Translations under genes and position numbers: made by a program | From: CAZLAK01 sp964557545 | Lineage (GTDB): Bacteria > Bacillota > Desulfotomaculia > Desulfotomaculales > Pelotomaculaceae | Direction: 5' to 3' | DNA: 17,271 nucleotides | Assembly (NCBI GenBank): GCA_964557545.1 | Contig: CAZLAK010000033.1 | Location: forward strand, 1-17,271 | Notes under the pieces: generated by a model | Database searches by the model: none | Seen by the model: the letters and a program-made list of their open reading frames with translations, nothing else | Told to the model about the DNA's origin: nothing | In this document: positions 7,926 through 14,581 of the stretch, one piece after another | Numbering within the stretch: the first letter of the stretch is position 1 | Layout: every line of letters starts with the position of its first letter

Positions 7926-8054
7926 ATCTAAGAGCACGGGCAGGATAAGGGCAGGTTTGTGCTGGTAATAATTTGGGTTTCGGGGTGTGGATGTACGCAG
8001 AGAGAACAGGCAGAAGATAAATATATGAGTTAGAGTCGGTGTTGAGGTTTTTTG

Positions 8055-8082
8055 TTGCCATATTGGGTTGAAATGATATACT
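8055..8082 (+). promoter_or_regulatory. Promoter-like sequence just before tupA
   Basis: TTGCCA (8055-8060, 5 of 6 to consensus), a 16-bp spacer, and TATACT (8077-8082) with an extended -10 TG at 8074-8075. By sequence it is the best promoter in the 169-bp gap after moaA. Its expected start near 8089 falls inside the tupA ribosome binding site (GGAGGTG, 8084-8090), so a transcript from it would lose that site. I therefore give only moderate support. Confidence 0.4.
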
Positions 8083-8094
8083 TGGAGGTGTATT

Positions 8095-9003
8095 ATGTGC
8101 ATTCAGGCATTTTTCAAAAAATTTAAAACTAGGCATTTGACGGTATGTTTTCTTTTGCTGATTGCCGCAGCAGGGCTCATGCTGATGGGAGGCTGCGCCA
8201 GGGAAAAGCCGCAAGATACTGGGACAGGAGTTTCTGCGCAGGAAGTAATTCTTGCCACTACCACCAGCACCCAGGATACGGGGCTCTTGGACGTTTTGGT
8301 GCCGGAGTTCGAAAAGAAAACCGGCTATAAGGTTAAAGTCATAGCGGTTGGCAGCGGTGCCGCAATGGAGATGGGCAAAAGGGGAGAAGCAGACGTCCTC
8401 CTCGTTCACGCCCCCCAGGCGGAGAAGGAGCTGGTAGACAGCGGTGCGGGGATCAACTACCGGCTGGTAATGCACAACGATTTCATTGTGGTGGGGCCGC
8501 CCGATGACCCGGCGGGGATTAAAGGAAAAAATGTTTTAGAGGCATTCAAGCTGATTGCCGACAAAAAAGTGGTCTTTATTTCCCGCGGGGACGAGTCGGG
8601 CACCCATAAAAAAGAAAAAGAACTGTGGGCCTTGGCGGGCATAAAGCCGGAGGGAAGCTGGTATCAGCAGAGCGGCACGGGCATGGGCCAAACTCTCAAC
8701 ATTGCCAATGAGAAGCAGGGCTACACCCTTTCAGACAAGGGGACGTACCTGGCCCACAAGAGAAATATTAATTTAGAGGTGCTCGTCGAGAAAGATAAGA
8801 GTCTTCTCAATATTTACCACGTAATGCAGGTCAATCCCGAAAAGTTTGACAAGGTTAACGGCGAGGGTGGAAAGGCATTTGTGGAGTTTATGGTCAGCCC
8901 GGAAGTGCAGCGGATAATAGGCGAGTACGGCAAGGATAAATACGGCGAGCCGCTTTTTACACCAGATGCGGGCAAAAGCGAAGCGGATTTAGGGCTGCAG
9001 TAA
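8095..9003 (+). CDS. tupA: Tungstate-binding lipoprotein TupA of an ABC transporter
   Basis: A 302-residue solute-binding protein. Its signal peptide ends in the lipobox LMGGC, so C34 would be lipidated and the protein anchored outside the membrane. The mature part opens with ILATTTSTQDTGLLDVLVP (about 52-70), the TupA/YvlA-type signature whose TTTS segment contacts the oxyanion. ADVLLVHAPQAEKELV and RLVMHNDFIVVGPPDDPAGI follow, as in characterised TupA proteins. Family knowledge: TupA binds tungstate far more tightly than molybdate. The start is ATG 8095 with GGAGGTG 5-11 bp upstream. Normally tupB (permease) and tupC (ATPase) follow, but the next genes here are cofactor genes, so the transporter must be completed elsewhere. 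A WtpA- or ModA-type reading is less likely because of the TTTS signature. Confidence 0.92.
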   Translation: MCIQAFFKKFKTRHLTVCFLLLIAAAGLMLMGGCAREKPQDTGTGVSAQEVILATTTSTQDTGLLDVLVPEFEKKTGYKVKVIAVGSGAAMEMGKRGEADVLLVHAPQAEKELVDSGAGINYRLVMHNDFIVVGPPDDPAGIKGKNVLEAFKLIADKKVVFISRGDESGTHKKEKELWALAGIKPEGSWYQQSGTGMGQTLNIANEKQGYTLSDKGTYLAHKRNINLEVLVEKDKSLLNIYHVMQVNPEKFDKVNGEGGKAFVEFMVSPEVQRIIGEYGKDKYGEPLFTPDAGKSEADLGLQ

Positions 9004-9027
9004 CACAGACATTTTTGAGAAGCGGCG

Positions 9028-9041
9028 TTTAAACGTTTAAA
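9028..9041. repeat. 14-bp perfect palindrome upstream of the MOSC gene
   Basis: TTTAAACGTTTAAA at 9028-9041 is its own reverse complement. With the preceding bases it also forms two tandem CGTTTAAA units (9026-9033 and 9034-9041). It sits 24 bp after tupA and 24 bp before the MOSC start. It has no T-tract and is AT-rich, so a dimeric regulator site is more likely than a terminator. Confidence 0.5.
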
Positions 9042-9065
9042 GCAGAAGAGGAGAGGGTGAAAATA

Positions 9066-9500
9066 ATGGGCAAAATAGTAGCGGTGTGCACGAGCGCCAA
9101 AAAGGGCGAGCGCAAGAAAAACGTCGGGGAGGGGATCCTGGTGGCCAACCACGGTTTAGAGGGCGATGCCCACGCTGGGGACTGGCACCGCCAGGTGAGC
9201 CTTTTGGCTCTGGAGAGCATAGAGAAGATGCGCCAGGCCGGCCTGGACGTAGGGCCGGGCGACTTCGCCGAGAACATCACCACGGAAGGGATAGACCTCT
9301 TGAGCCTGCCGGTTGGGACGCAGCTGAAAATAGGCCCGAAAGCGCTGGGCGAAGTGACGCAGATCGGCAAGGAGTGCCACAGCCGCTGCGCTATCTACTA
9401 CCTGGCCGGCGACTGCGTGATGCCCAAAGAGGGCATTTTTATCCGCGTGCTCGAGGGCGGGCCGGTAAAAGTGGGCGACGAAATAACAGTCCTGCAATAA
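9066..9500 (+). CDS. MOSC-domain protein of molybdenum/tungsten cofactor metabolism
   Basis: A 144-residue stand-alone MOSC domain. Start ATG 9066 is set by GAGGAGAGGG just upstream; an in-frame GTG at 9057 overlaps that site. Visible features are ILVANHGLEGDAHAGDWHRQVSLL (about 24-47), GDFAENITTEGIDL, GTQLKIGPKA, and the cysteine-bearing GKECHSRCAIYYLAGDCVMP (C104, C108, C117), then GIFIRVLEGGPVKVGD. Family knowledge: MOSC domains bind sulfur or Moco and occur in Moco sulfurases and YiiM-type proteins. In anaerobes this short form is common in cofactor operons, where it is often fused or next to a MogA domain. Its reaction is unproven; a sulfur-carrying or cofactor-handing role for FdhA would be an inference. 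Confidence 0.88.
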   Translation: MGKIVAVCTSAKKGERKKNVGEGILVANHGLEGDAHAGDWHRQVSLLALESIEKMRQAGLDVGPGDFAENITTEGIDLLSLPVGTQLKIGPKALGEVTQIGKECHSRCAIYYLAGDCVMPKEGIFIRVLEGGPVKVGDEITVLQ

Positions 9501-9532
9501 AAAAACTTGCTTTGCAGACGGGGGAAGTGGAT

Positions 9533-10069
9533 GTGGCCAAAGGGGTTCCGGTCGTCGGCCTGGCGGGGTATTCCGGTTCGGGCAAGACGACATTTTTAGA
9601 AAAGCTGGTAGCTGAACTGGTGCGGCGCGGCTACCGGCTGGCGGTGGTCAAGCACACCCACCACCGAATCGAGCTCGACCGGCCGGGCAAGGATACCTGG
9701 CGCCTGGCCAGGGCCGGCGCCGGTACGGTGGTGCTGGCTTCGCCCGGTGCCTTGTACTTGGTGAGGAAGTGGGAGGGCGACCCGGGGCCCCTGGAGGCTG
9801 TGGAGGCGGCCGCTGCTAGCGGGGCTGACCTGGTGCTGGTGGAGGGCTACAAGAGGGGCCCCTGGCCGAAGATCGAGGTCTTTTGCGGAGAAGTTTCCGA
9901 GCGCCCGGATTTGCCGGCGGAGGAACTCCTAGCCGTGGTGGGAAAGCCACCGCAGGCAAGGGCCGGTCTTCCCGTCTTCGACCCGGAGGACGCCGCCGGC
10001 GTGGCCGACCTGCTCGAGCGCACCGTCCTAGGCGGCGGTCAAAAGCGCGAGGCAAGAAATGTAGAGTAG
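9533..10069 (+). CDS. mobB: MobB, GTP-binding molybdopterin-guanine dinucleotide biosynthesis adapter
   Basis: A 178-residue P-loop GTPase. The Walker A is GYSGSGKTT (residues 12-20), followed by LAVVKHTHHRIELDRPGKDTWR, the MobB hallmark, and by LVLVEGYKRGPWPKIEVF. I chose GTG 9533 because GGGGGAA (9520-9526) lies 6 bp upstream. The open frame continues far upstream, but it runs through the MOSC gene in another frame and is not coding there. Family knowledge: MobB binds GTP and assists MobA in making the guanine dinucleotide form of the cofactor, which formate dehydrogenases use. MobA is not in this window. Confidence 0.93.
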   Translation: MAKGVPVVGLAGYSGSGKTTFLEKLVAELVRRGYRLAVVKHTHHRIELDRPGKDTWRLARAGAGTVVLASPGALYLVRKWEGDPGPLEAVEAAAASGADLVLVEGYKRGPWPKIEVFCGEVSERPDLPAEELLAVVGKPPQARAGLPVFDPEDAAGVADLLERTVLGGGQKREARNVE

Positions 10070-10196
10070 CAGCGCTTGTGTGTTCAGTAAACGGCATCAG
10101 CGGGCAGACAGTGATTTCGGCTCGGAGCACCGGAATGAGCGGTGACAGGGTGCTGCAAGTACCAACATTTTTGTACCTAAGAGGGGTGCGTGCAAA
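10070..10196 (+). other. Intergenic spacer between mobB and the MoeB-like gene
   Basis: A 127-bp gap, larger than most others in the cluster. It could encode only a 21-residue peptide (10135-10200) without a good ribosome binding site. It has no clear promoter, terminator or riboswitch that I can recognise. GAGGGG at 10181-10186 serves the next gene. Confidence 0.4.
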
Positions 10197-10976
10197 GTGA
10201 TTTTGAAAAAAGGGGCCGGTCTTACGGAGGAACAGCGCAGCCGGTACCTGCGCAATATACTCTTAAGCGGCGTGGGCGAAGCGGGGCAGGAAAAGCTCCT
10301 GCGCTCCTCGGTCCTGCTGGTGGGGACGGGGGGGCTGGGCTCGCCGGCGGCCTATTACCTGGCGGCGGCCGGCGTGGGGCGCCTGGGCGTAATTGACGCC
10401 GACGTGGTTTCCGTCTCCAACCTGCAGCGGCAGATCCTGCACACGGCGGCTGACGTGGGCCGCCCCAAGGTGGAATCGGCGCGGGAGAAGCTTAAAGCCT
10501 TAAACCCGGACCTGGTGGTGGAAACCTACAACGAGTTGTTCCGGGAGGACGTGGCCGTTGATCTGGTCGCCAATTATGATTTTATTGTGGACTGCACCGA
10601 CAACTTCCCTGCCCGCTACATCCTCAACAAGGCCTGCGTAAAGCTGGGCAAGCCCTTTGTCTACGGCGGGGTGCTGGCCTGGTCGGGCCAGGCTTTCACC
10701 ATTCTCCCGGGAAAAGGGCCGTGCTTGAGGTGCGTCTTTGCCGACGACCCGCCTGAAAACGCCCCTACCACATCCGAACTGGGTATTTTGGGGGCGGTGG
10801 CCGGCGTTATCGGCGTGCTTCAGGCCGCCGAGGCCCTGCGCTACCTCCTGGGGGTGGGGGAACTCCTCGTCAGGCGCATCCTCACTTATGATGCCCTGAC
10901 GGCCAGGTTTTACGAGATTGCTCTGGAACGAAATGAAAACTGCCGGGTTTGCGGCCGTACAGGAGGGGAAAAATAA
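10197..10976 (+). CDS. MoeB/ThiF/HesA-family adenylyltransferase
   Basis: A 259-residue E1-like enzyme that should adenylate the C-terminal glycine of a MoaD- or ThiS-type sulfur carrier. Visible features: nucleotide-binding loop LLVGTGGLGSPAAYYLAAAGVG (about 40-61), D67 and D69, the ATP-contacting SNLQRQILH (74-82), DCTDNFPARY, and a Zn site made of C176, C179, C249 and C252. The position of the usual thioester cysteine, four residues before GILG, is Thr192 (PTTSELGILG), so the ThiF-type covalent step is not expected. MoeB itself can work without that cysteine. Start GTG 10197 has GAGGGG 10 bp upstream. No MoaD is nearby, so ThiF or a cysteine-synthesis role cannot be excluded, but the context favours molybdopterin. 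Confidence 0.9.
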   Translation: MILKKGAGLTEEQRSRYLRNILLSGVGEAGQEKLLRSSVLLVGTGGLGSPAAYYLAAAGVGRLGVIDADVVSVSNLQRQILHTAADVGRPKVESAREKLKALNPDLVVETYNELFREDVAVDLVANYDFIVDCTDNFPARYILNKACVKLGKPFVYGGVLAWSGQAFTILPGKGPCLRCVFADDPPENAPTTSELGILGAVAGVIGVLQAAEALRYLLGVGELLVRRILTYDALTARFYEIALERNENCRVCGRTGGEK

Positions 10977-10977
10977 A

Positions 10978-11169
10978 GTGGAAAAAGCCGGTGGAGTAAG
11001 CCGTGAGGTGTTGGAAGCGGTGAAGAAGGCGGCCGTAGACGGTCGCATAACCTGCCCGCGGGCCAGAAAGCTGGCCGAAGAACTGGGGGTGCCGCCGCGG
11101 GTGGTGGGCGATGCCTGCAACGCCCTCAATATCAAGATTAAGGCCTGTGAACTAGGGTGCTTTAAGTAA
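10978..11169 (+). CDS. 63-residue conserved-looking cysteine protein of the cofactor cluster, function unknown
   Basis: Start GTG 10978 is one base after the previous stop, with AGGAGGGG at 10961-10968, so it is a real and coupled gene. The N-terminal two thirds look like a small helical, HTH-like fold (VLEAVKKAAVDGRITCPRARKLAEELGVPPRVVGDACNAL). The tail is IKIKACELGCFK. It has four cysteines (C26, C47, C57, C61), which could bind a metal or an Fe-S cluster. I recall similar short proteins ending in an LGCF motif near molybdopterin and formate dehydrogenase genes of anaerobes, but I know of no assigned function. A DNA-binding regulator or a metal-carrying helper are both possible. Confidence 0.8.
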   Translation: MEKAGGVSREVLEAVKKAAVDGRITCPRARKLAEELGVPPRVVGDACNALNIKIKACELGCFK

Positions 11170-11194
11170 GAAACAGTTTACAGAAGGTGCTGTT

Positions 11195-12433
11195 ATGCCG
11201 GAACTGTTTAACGTGGTAACCGTAGAGGAAGCCAGGGAGGCGCTGGCCCGCTGCATGCGTCTGGAGCGCCGGGCGGAGGCAGTGCCTCTGATAGAAGCTC
11301 TGGGAAGGCGTCTTGCTTCCCCGGTACGGGCTTTAGAGGACGTGCCCGGCTTTGACCGCTCCACGGTGGACGGCTACGCCGTGCGTGCGGCCGATACTTA
11401 CGGGGCCAGCGAGGGTCTGCCGGCTTACCTGGAGGTGATCGGCGAGTTTTCCGTTGACTGCCGGCCGGATATCAGTGTGGGGTTGGGCCAGGCCGTGCGC
11501 GTGGCCACAGGAGGCATGCTGGCGCCGGGGACCGACGCCGTGGTGATGGTGGAGTACACAGAGGAGCTGGACGGACGCACCATTAGCGTAGTCAGGCCCG
11601 TTGCCCCTGGGGAAAACGTTGTCAGAAAAGGCGAAGATTTCAAGGCCGGGGAAGAAATTCTGCCGGCCGGCCGCATTTTGAGGCCGCAGGACTTGGGCAT
11701 TTTGGCGGCGGCCGGGATTACGCAGGTGGAGGTGCTGTCGCCTCTTAGGGTCGGAATTATCTCCACGGGCGACGAACTGGTGGAGCCCGCTGAAAAGCCA
11801 GGGCCGGGCCAAGTGCGCGACATAAACTCCTACACGCTCTTTGGGGCGGTAGCAGCTTTAGGGGCGAAACCCCGCCTTTACGGCATTGTGCGGGACGACT
11901 GCGGCGAGCTTTCGGCTGTGCTGGCGCAGGCATTGGCCGAGAACGACGCAGTATTGCTTTCCGGCGGCAGTTCAGTAGGAACGAGGGACGTGACGTCACG
12001 GGCCATTGAAGGGCTGGGCGGGCCGGGCGTGCTCTTCCACGGGCTTGCCATCAAGCCGGGCAAGCCGGCGGTGGGAGCGGTGGTGGGGGGCAAGCCCGTC
12101 TTTGGTCTGCCCGGACACCCGGCGTCGGCGCTGGTGGTCTTTGAGGCGGTAGCGGCCCCTGTACTGCGAAAAGCGCTAGCCGGCGGAGCCGAAGAGGAAC
12201 TTCCCGCCTACCCCTTAAAAGCGGTCTGCACGAGGAGCCTGCGTTCGGCCGCTGGCCGGGAGGATTTTGTGCGGGTAAGGCTCTTTTGGCGCGACGGAAC
12301 TCTTTTCGCTGAGCCCGTGCTGGGCAAGTCAGGCCTAATATCGACGCTGGTCAAGGCCAACGGACTGGCCCGCATCCCGCCAGAAAAAGAGGGTGTGACG
12401 GCGGGCGAAGTGATAGAAGTTAAATTTATTTAA
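11195..12433 (+). CDS. moeA: Molybdopterin molybdenumtransferase MoeA
   Basis: Inserts molybdate or tungstate into adenylated molybdopterin. 412 residues, the normal length for MoeA. Key features are D59 in FDRSTVDGYAVR, STGDELVEP (about 190), SGGSSVGTRDVTSR (256-269, D265 near the metal and Mg2+ site), IKPGKP (286-291) and GLPGHPASA (304-312). A domain IV beta-barrel follows to the end. Start ATG 11195 is preceded by GAAGGTG. It lies 25 bp after the small cysteine gene and 26 bp before a second moeA, so all are probably one transcript. The two MoeA copies may differ in metal preference. Confidence 0.94.
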   Translation: MPELFNVVTVEEAREALARCMRLERRAEAVPLIEALGRRLASPVRALEDVPGFDRSTVDGYAVRAADTYGASEGLPAYLEVIGEFSVDCRPDISVGLGQAVRVATGGMLAPGTDAVVMVEYTEELDGRTISVVRPVAPGENVVRKGEDFKAGEEILPAGRILRPQDLGILAAAGITQVEVLSPLRVGIISTGDELVEPAEKPGPGQVRDINSYTLFGAVAALGAKPRLYGIVRDDCGELSAVLAQALAENDAVLLSGGSSVGTRDVTSRAIEGLGGPGVLFHGLAIKPGKPAVGAVVGGKPVFGLPGHPASALVVFEAVAAPVLRKALAGGAEEELPAYPLKAVCTRSLRSAAGREDFVRVRLFWRDGTLFAEPVLGKSGLISTLVKANGLARIPPEKEGVTAGEVIEVKFI

Positions 12434-12459
12434 AGATTTATACAACGGAGCTGTTGTCA

Positions 12460-14391
12460 ATGGACAGAAAGGTTTACCTCGAGGACCTCCCCTTGGAGGA
12501 GGCTTTCGGGCGCTTTATGGATCACTTGCGCCGGACGGGGGCGCTTGAGCCCTGCCGGGCGGAAGTCATCCCGGTGGAAGAGGCGCAGGGCAGGGTTACG
12601 GCCGGGCCGGTTTACGCCCGCCTTTCCTCGCCGCACTACAACGCCTCGGGAGTTGACGGGGTGGCTGTACGCTCGCAGGACACTTACGGCGCCTCGGAGA
12701 CGTCGCCCGTGCACCTCGCTGTGGGCGAGCAGGCGGCAGTGGTGGACACCGGCGATCCCCTGCCGCCCGGCTTTGACGCCGTGATCATGATCGAGGACGT
12801 CCATTGGGTTAGAGAAGGTGTGGTGGAAATAATCGAAGCCGTGCCGCCACGACAGCACGTGCGGGTGGTGGGCGAGGACTTTGTGGCCGCCGACATGCTC
12901 CTTCCGGCCGGTCACACCGTGCGGCCCGTGGATATTGGAGCGCTCATTACCGGCGGCGTTAGGGAAATAGCCGTGCGCGCCCGGCCTCGGGTGGCGCTGT
13001 TACCCACCGGCACGGAACTGGTGGAACTGGCAGAAGTGAAGGGGGAACTCAAGCCGGGCGATATTATCGAATCAAACTCGCGCATGCTGGCCGCCATGGT
13101 GCGGGAGTGGGGGGGCGAGCCCCTGCGCTATCCTATCACCGTTGACGACCCTAAAAGACTTAAAGAAGCGGTGGCCCGCGCTGCCGGGGAGGCAGACATA
13201 GTCCTGGTCGGTTCGGGTTCTTCTGCCGGGCGGGAAGACTACACGTCGGCCGTGATAGAGGAACTCGGGCGCGTGCTGGTGCACGGTGTTGCCATCAAGC
13301 CCGGCAAGCCGGTAATACTGGGCGAAGTGGCCGGCAAGCCCGCGGTCGGTGTCCCCGGCTATCCGGTTTCGGCCTGGCTCTGCGCCGAGCTGTTTGTGCG
13401 GCCCTTGGTTTACGCCAAGCTGGGGGCTTCCCCGCCGGCCAGGCAGCCGGCAGAGGCCGTGCTGTCTAGAAAAATCGTGAGTCCGATTGGAGTGGAGGAG
13501 TTTGTGCGCGTTGTGCTCGGCCGGGTGGGCGGCAAGATTATCGCCACGCCCGTCTCCCGCGGGGCAGGTGTGCTCACTTCCCTGGTGAGGTCGGACGGGG
13601 TCTTGCGCGTGCCGCGCCAGGCCGAAGGCTGCCTTGCCGGGGAGACAGTGCGGGTAGAGCTTTTCCGCGGTCTTTCTGAAATAGAGGAAACTACCGTGAT
13701 CACCGGCAGCCACGACATATCTTTAGATGTGTTGGCCAGCTTTTTGCGCCAGCGCTTCCCCGGGGCGTCCCTTTCTTCGGCCCACGTGGGCAGCCTGGGG
13801 GGTCTGGCTGCTCTCTTGCGGGGTGAAGCCCACTGTGCCGGCATACACCTTTTGGACGGGGAAACCGGAGAGTACAACCTGCCGTACGTCAAGCGTATAT
13901 TGCCGGGCCGGGAAGTGGTCCTCGTCAACCTGGCCTACCGCGAGCAGGGGCTCATGGTTGCCCCGGGCAACCCCAAGAATATCCGGGGGCTGGAGGACCT
14001 GGCCCGGGGAGATGTGGTTTTTGTCAACCGGCAGCGGGGAGCGGGGACGCGCGTGTTCCTGGACTACGCTATGCGCCGGCTGGGGATAGACCCGAAAGAG
14101 GTGCGCGGCTACAGCTGTGAGGAGTACACGCACACGGCGGTGGCGGCGGCGGTGGCGGCGGGCATGGCCGACGCCGGCTTAGGCATTAAGGCAGCAGCCC
14201 GGGCCTTGGGTTTAGATTTTGTCGGCGTGGCTTGGGAGCGCTACGACCTGTGTGTGCCGGCCGAGTTCTGGGACACGCCGCACATCCAAAGGCTCTTAGA
14301 AGTGATGGCCGACCCTGCCTTCCGGCAGGAGGTGGAGGCGCTGGGCGGCTACGACACAAAAGACTGCGGCCAAGTGATTTACAGGGGGTAA
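12460..14391 (+). CDS. MoeA fused to a C-terminal periplasmic-binding-protein-like domain
   Basis: A 643-residue fusion. Start ATG 12460 has CGGAG 9 bp upstream; an in-frame TTG at 12454 is too close to it. Residues 1-405 are a full MoeA: YNASGVDGVAVR (D66), LPTGTELVE, GSGSSAGREDYTS (D260), IKPGKP, GVPGYPVSAW. Residues 410-643 are a PBP-like domain (COG1910 type, related to ModA/TupA and LysR effector folds): TVITGSHDISLDVLASFL, LLDGETGEYNLPYVKRIL, NRQRGAGTRVFLDY, AAVAAGMADAGLGIKAAA, GGYDTKDCG. It has no signal peptide, so this domain is cytoplasmic. Such fusions are known in anaerobes and archaea. The PBP part could bind the oxyanion or a cofactor precursor and feed it to MoeA; that is inference. 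Confidence 0.93.
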   Translation: MDRKVYLEDLPLEEAFGRFMDHLRRTGALEPCRAEVIPVEEAQGRVTAGPVYARLSSPHYNASGVDGVAVRSQDTYGASETSPVHLAVGEQAAVVDTGDPLPPGFDAVIMIEDVHWVREGVVEIIEAVPPRQHVRVVGEDFVAADMLLPAGHTVRPVDIGALITGGVREIAVRARPRVALLPTGTELVELAEVKGELKPGDIIESNSRMLAAMVREWGGEPLRYPITVDDPKRLKEAVARAAGEADIVLVGSGSSAGREDYTSAVIEELGRVLVHGVAIKPGKPVILGEVAGKPAVGVPGYPVSAWLCAELFVRPLVYAKLGASPPARQPAEAVLSRKIVSPIGVEEFVRVVLGRVGGKIIATPVSRGAGVLTSLVRSDGVLRVPRQAEGCLAGETVRVELFRGLSEIEETTVITGSHDISLDVLASFLRQRFPGASLSSAHVGSLGGLAALLRGEAHCAGIHLLDGETGEYNLPYVKRILPGREVVLVNLAYREQGLMVAPGNPKNIRGLEDLARGDVVFVNRQRGAGTRVFLDYAMRRLGIDPKEVRGYSCEEYTHTAVAAAVAAGMADAGLGIKAAARALGLDFVGVAWERYDLCVPAEFWDTPHIQRLLEVMADPAFRQEVEALGGYDTKDCGQVIYRG

Positions 14392-14437
14392 GCGGCAAAA
14401 CAGTCGGGCTTTTGCGGGTCTTAATCCGGTAGGCGGG

Positions 14438-14464
14438 AAGGCGGCCGGCAAGGCCCTTTTTTTT
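14438..14464 (+). terminator. Terminator at the end of the cofactor cluster
   Basis: An imperfect GC-rich hairpin (AAGG plus GGCC on the 5' side, GGCCC plus TT on the 3' side, with a short GGCAA loop) is followed by eight T at 14457-14464. It lies 47 bp after the MoeA-fusion stop. It separates the cofactor genes from the fusion regulator downstream. Confidence 0.65.
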
Positions 14465-14570
14465 AAAAAAATTTCCTTTAAAAATGAAGGATTAAAATTT
14501 TTTTAAGAGAAATAAAAATCAGATAAATTAGTATTTTTGGTATTTATTTTTATCTTTTGCCCAGTGGGCT
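14465..14570. promoter_or_regulatory. AT-rich leader with inverted repeats before the Fe-S fusion gene
   Basis: About 100 bp of A/T runs, sharply different from the GC-rich genes on both sides. It contains the inverted repeat TCCTT / AAGGA (about 14474-14491), a TTAAAA / TTTTAA repeat near 14492-14506, and the near-direct repeats GTATTTTT and GTATTTAT. It must hold the promoter of the next gene, but no -35/-10 pair stands out. Confidence 0.45.
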
Positions 14571-14581
14571 AGGGGAGTACA

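Noticed and set aside
7926..8094. A possible Moco/Tuco riboswitch before tupA
   Set aside because: There is a weak AGCAC/GTGCT pairing and a repeated GGGCAGG, but I cannot fold the known multi-stem riboswitch core or see an expression platform. A covariance-model search would decide.
9086..9532. A long N-terminal extension of MobB reaching back to 9086
   Set aside because: That part is rich in Arg, Gly and Pro, has no recognisable domain, and overlaps the clearly coding MOSC gene in another frame. The ribosome binding site at 9520-9526 fixes the start at 9533.
9883..10200. A 105-residue Arg/Gly-rich frame over the end of mobB
   Set aside because: It is a high-GC shadow frame of mobB with no ribosome binding site and no recognisable domain. 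Only its tail lies in intergenic DNA.
11989..12000. The palindrome CGTGACGTCACG as an operator
   Set aside because: It lies inside the moeA reading frame over conserved protein sequence, so coding constraint explains it.
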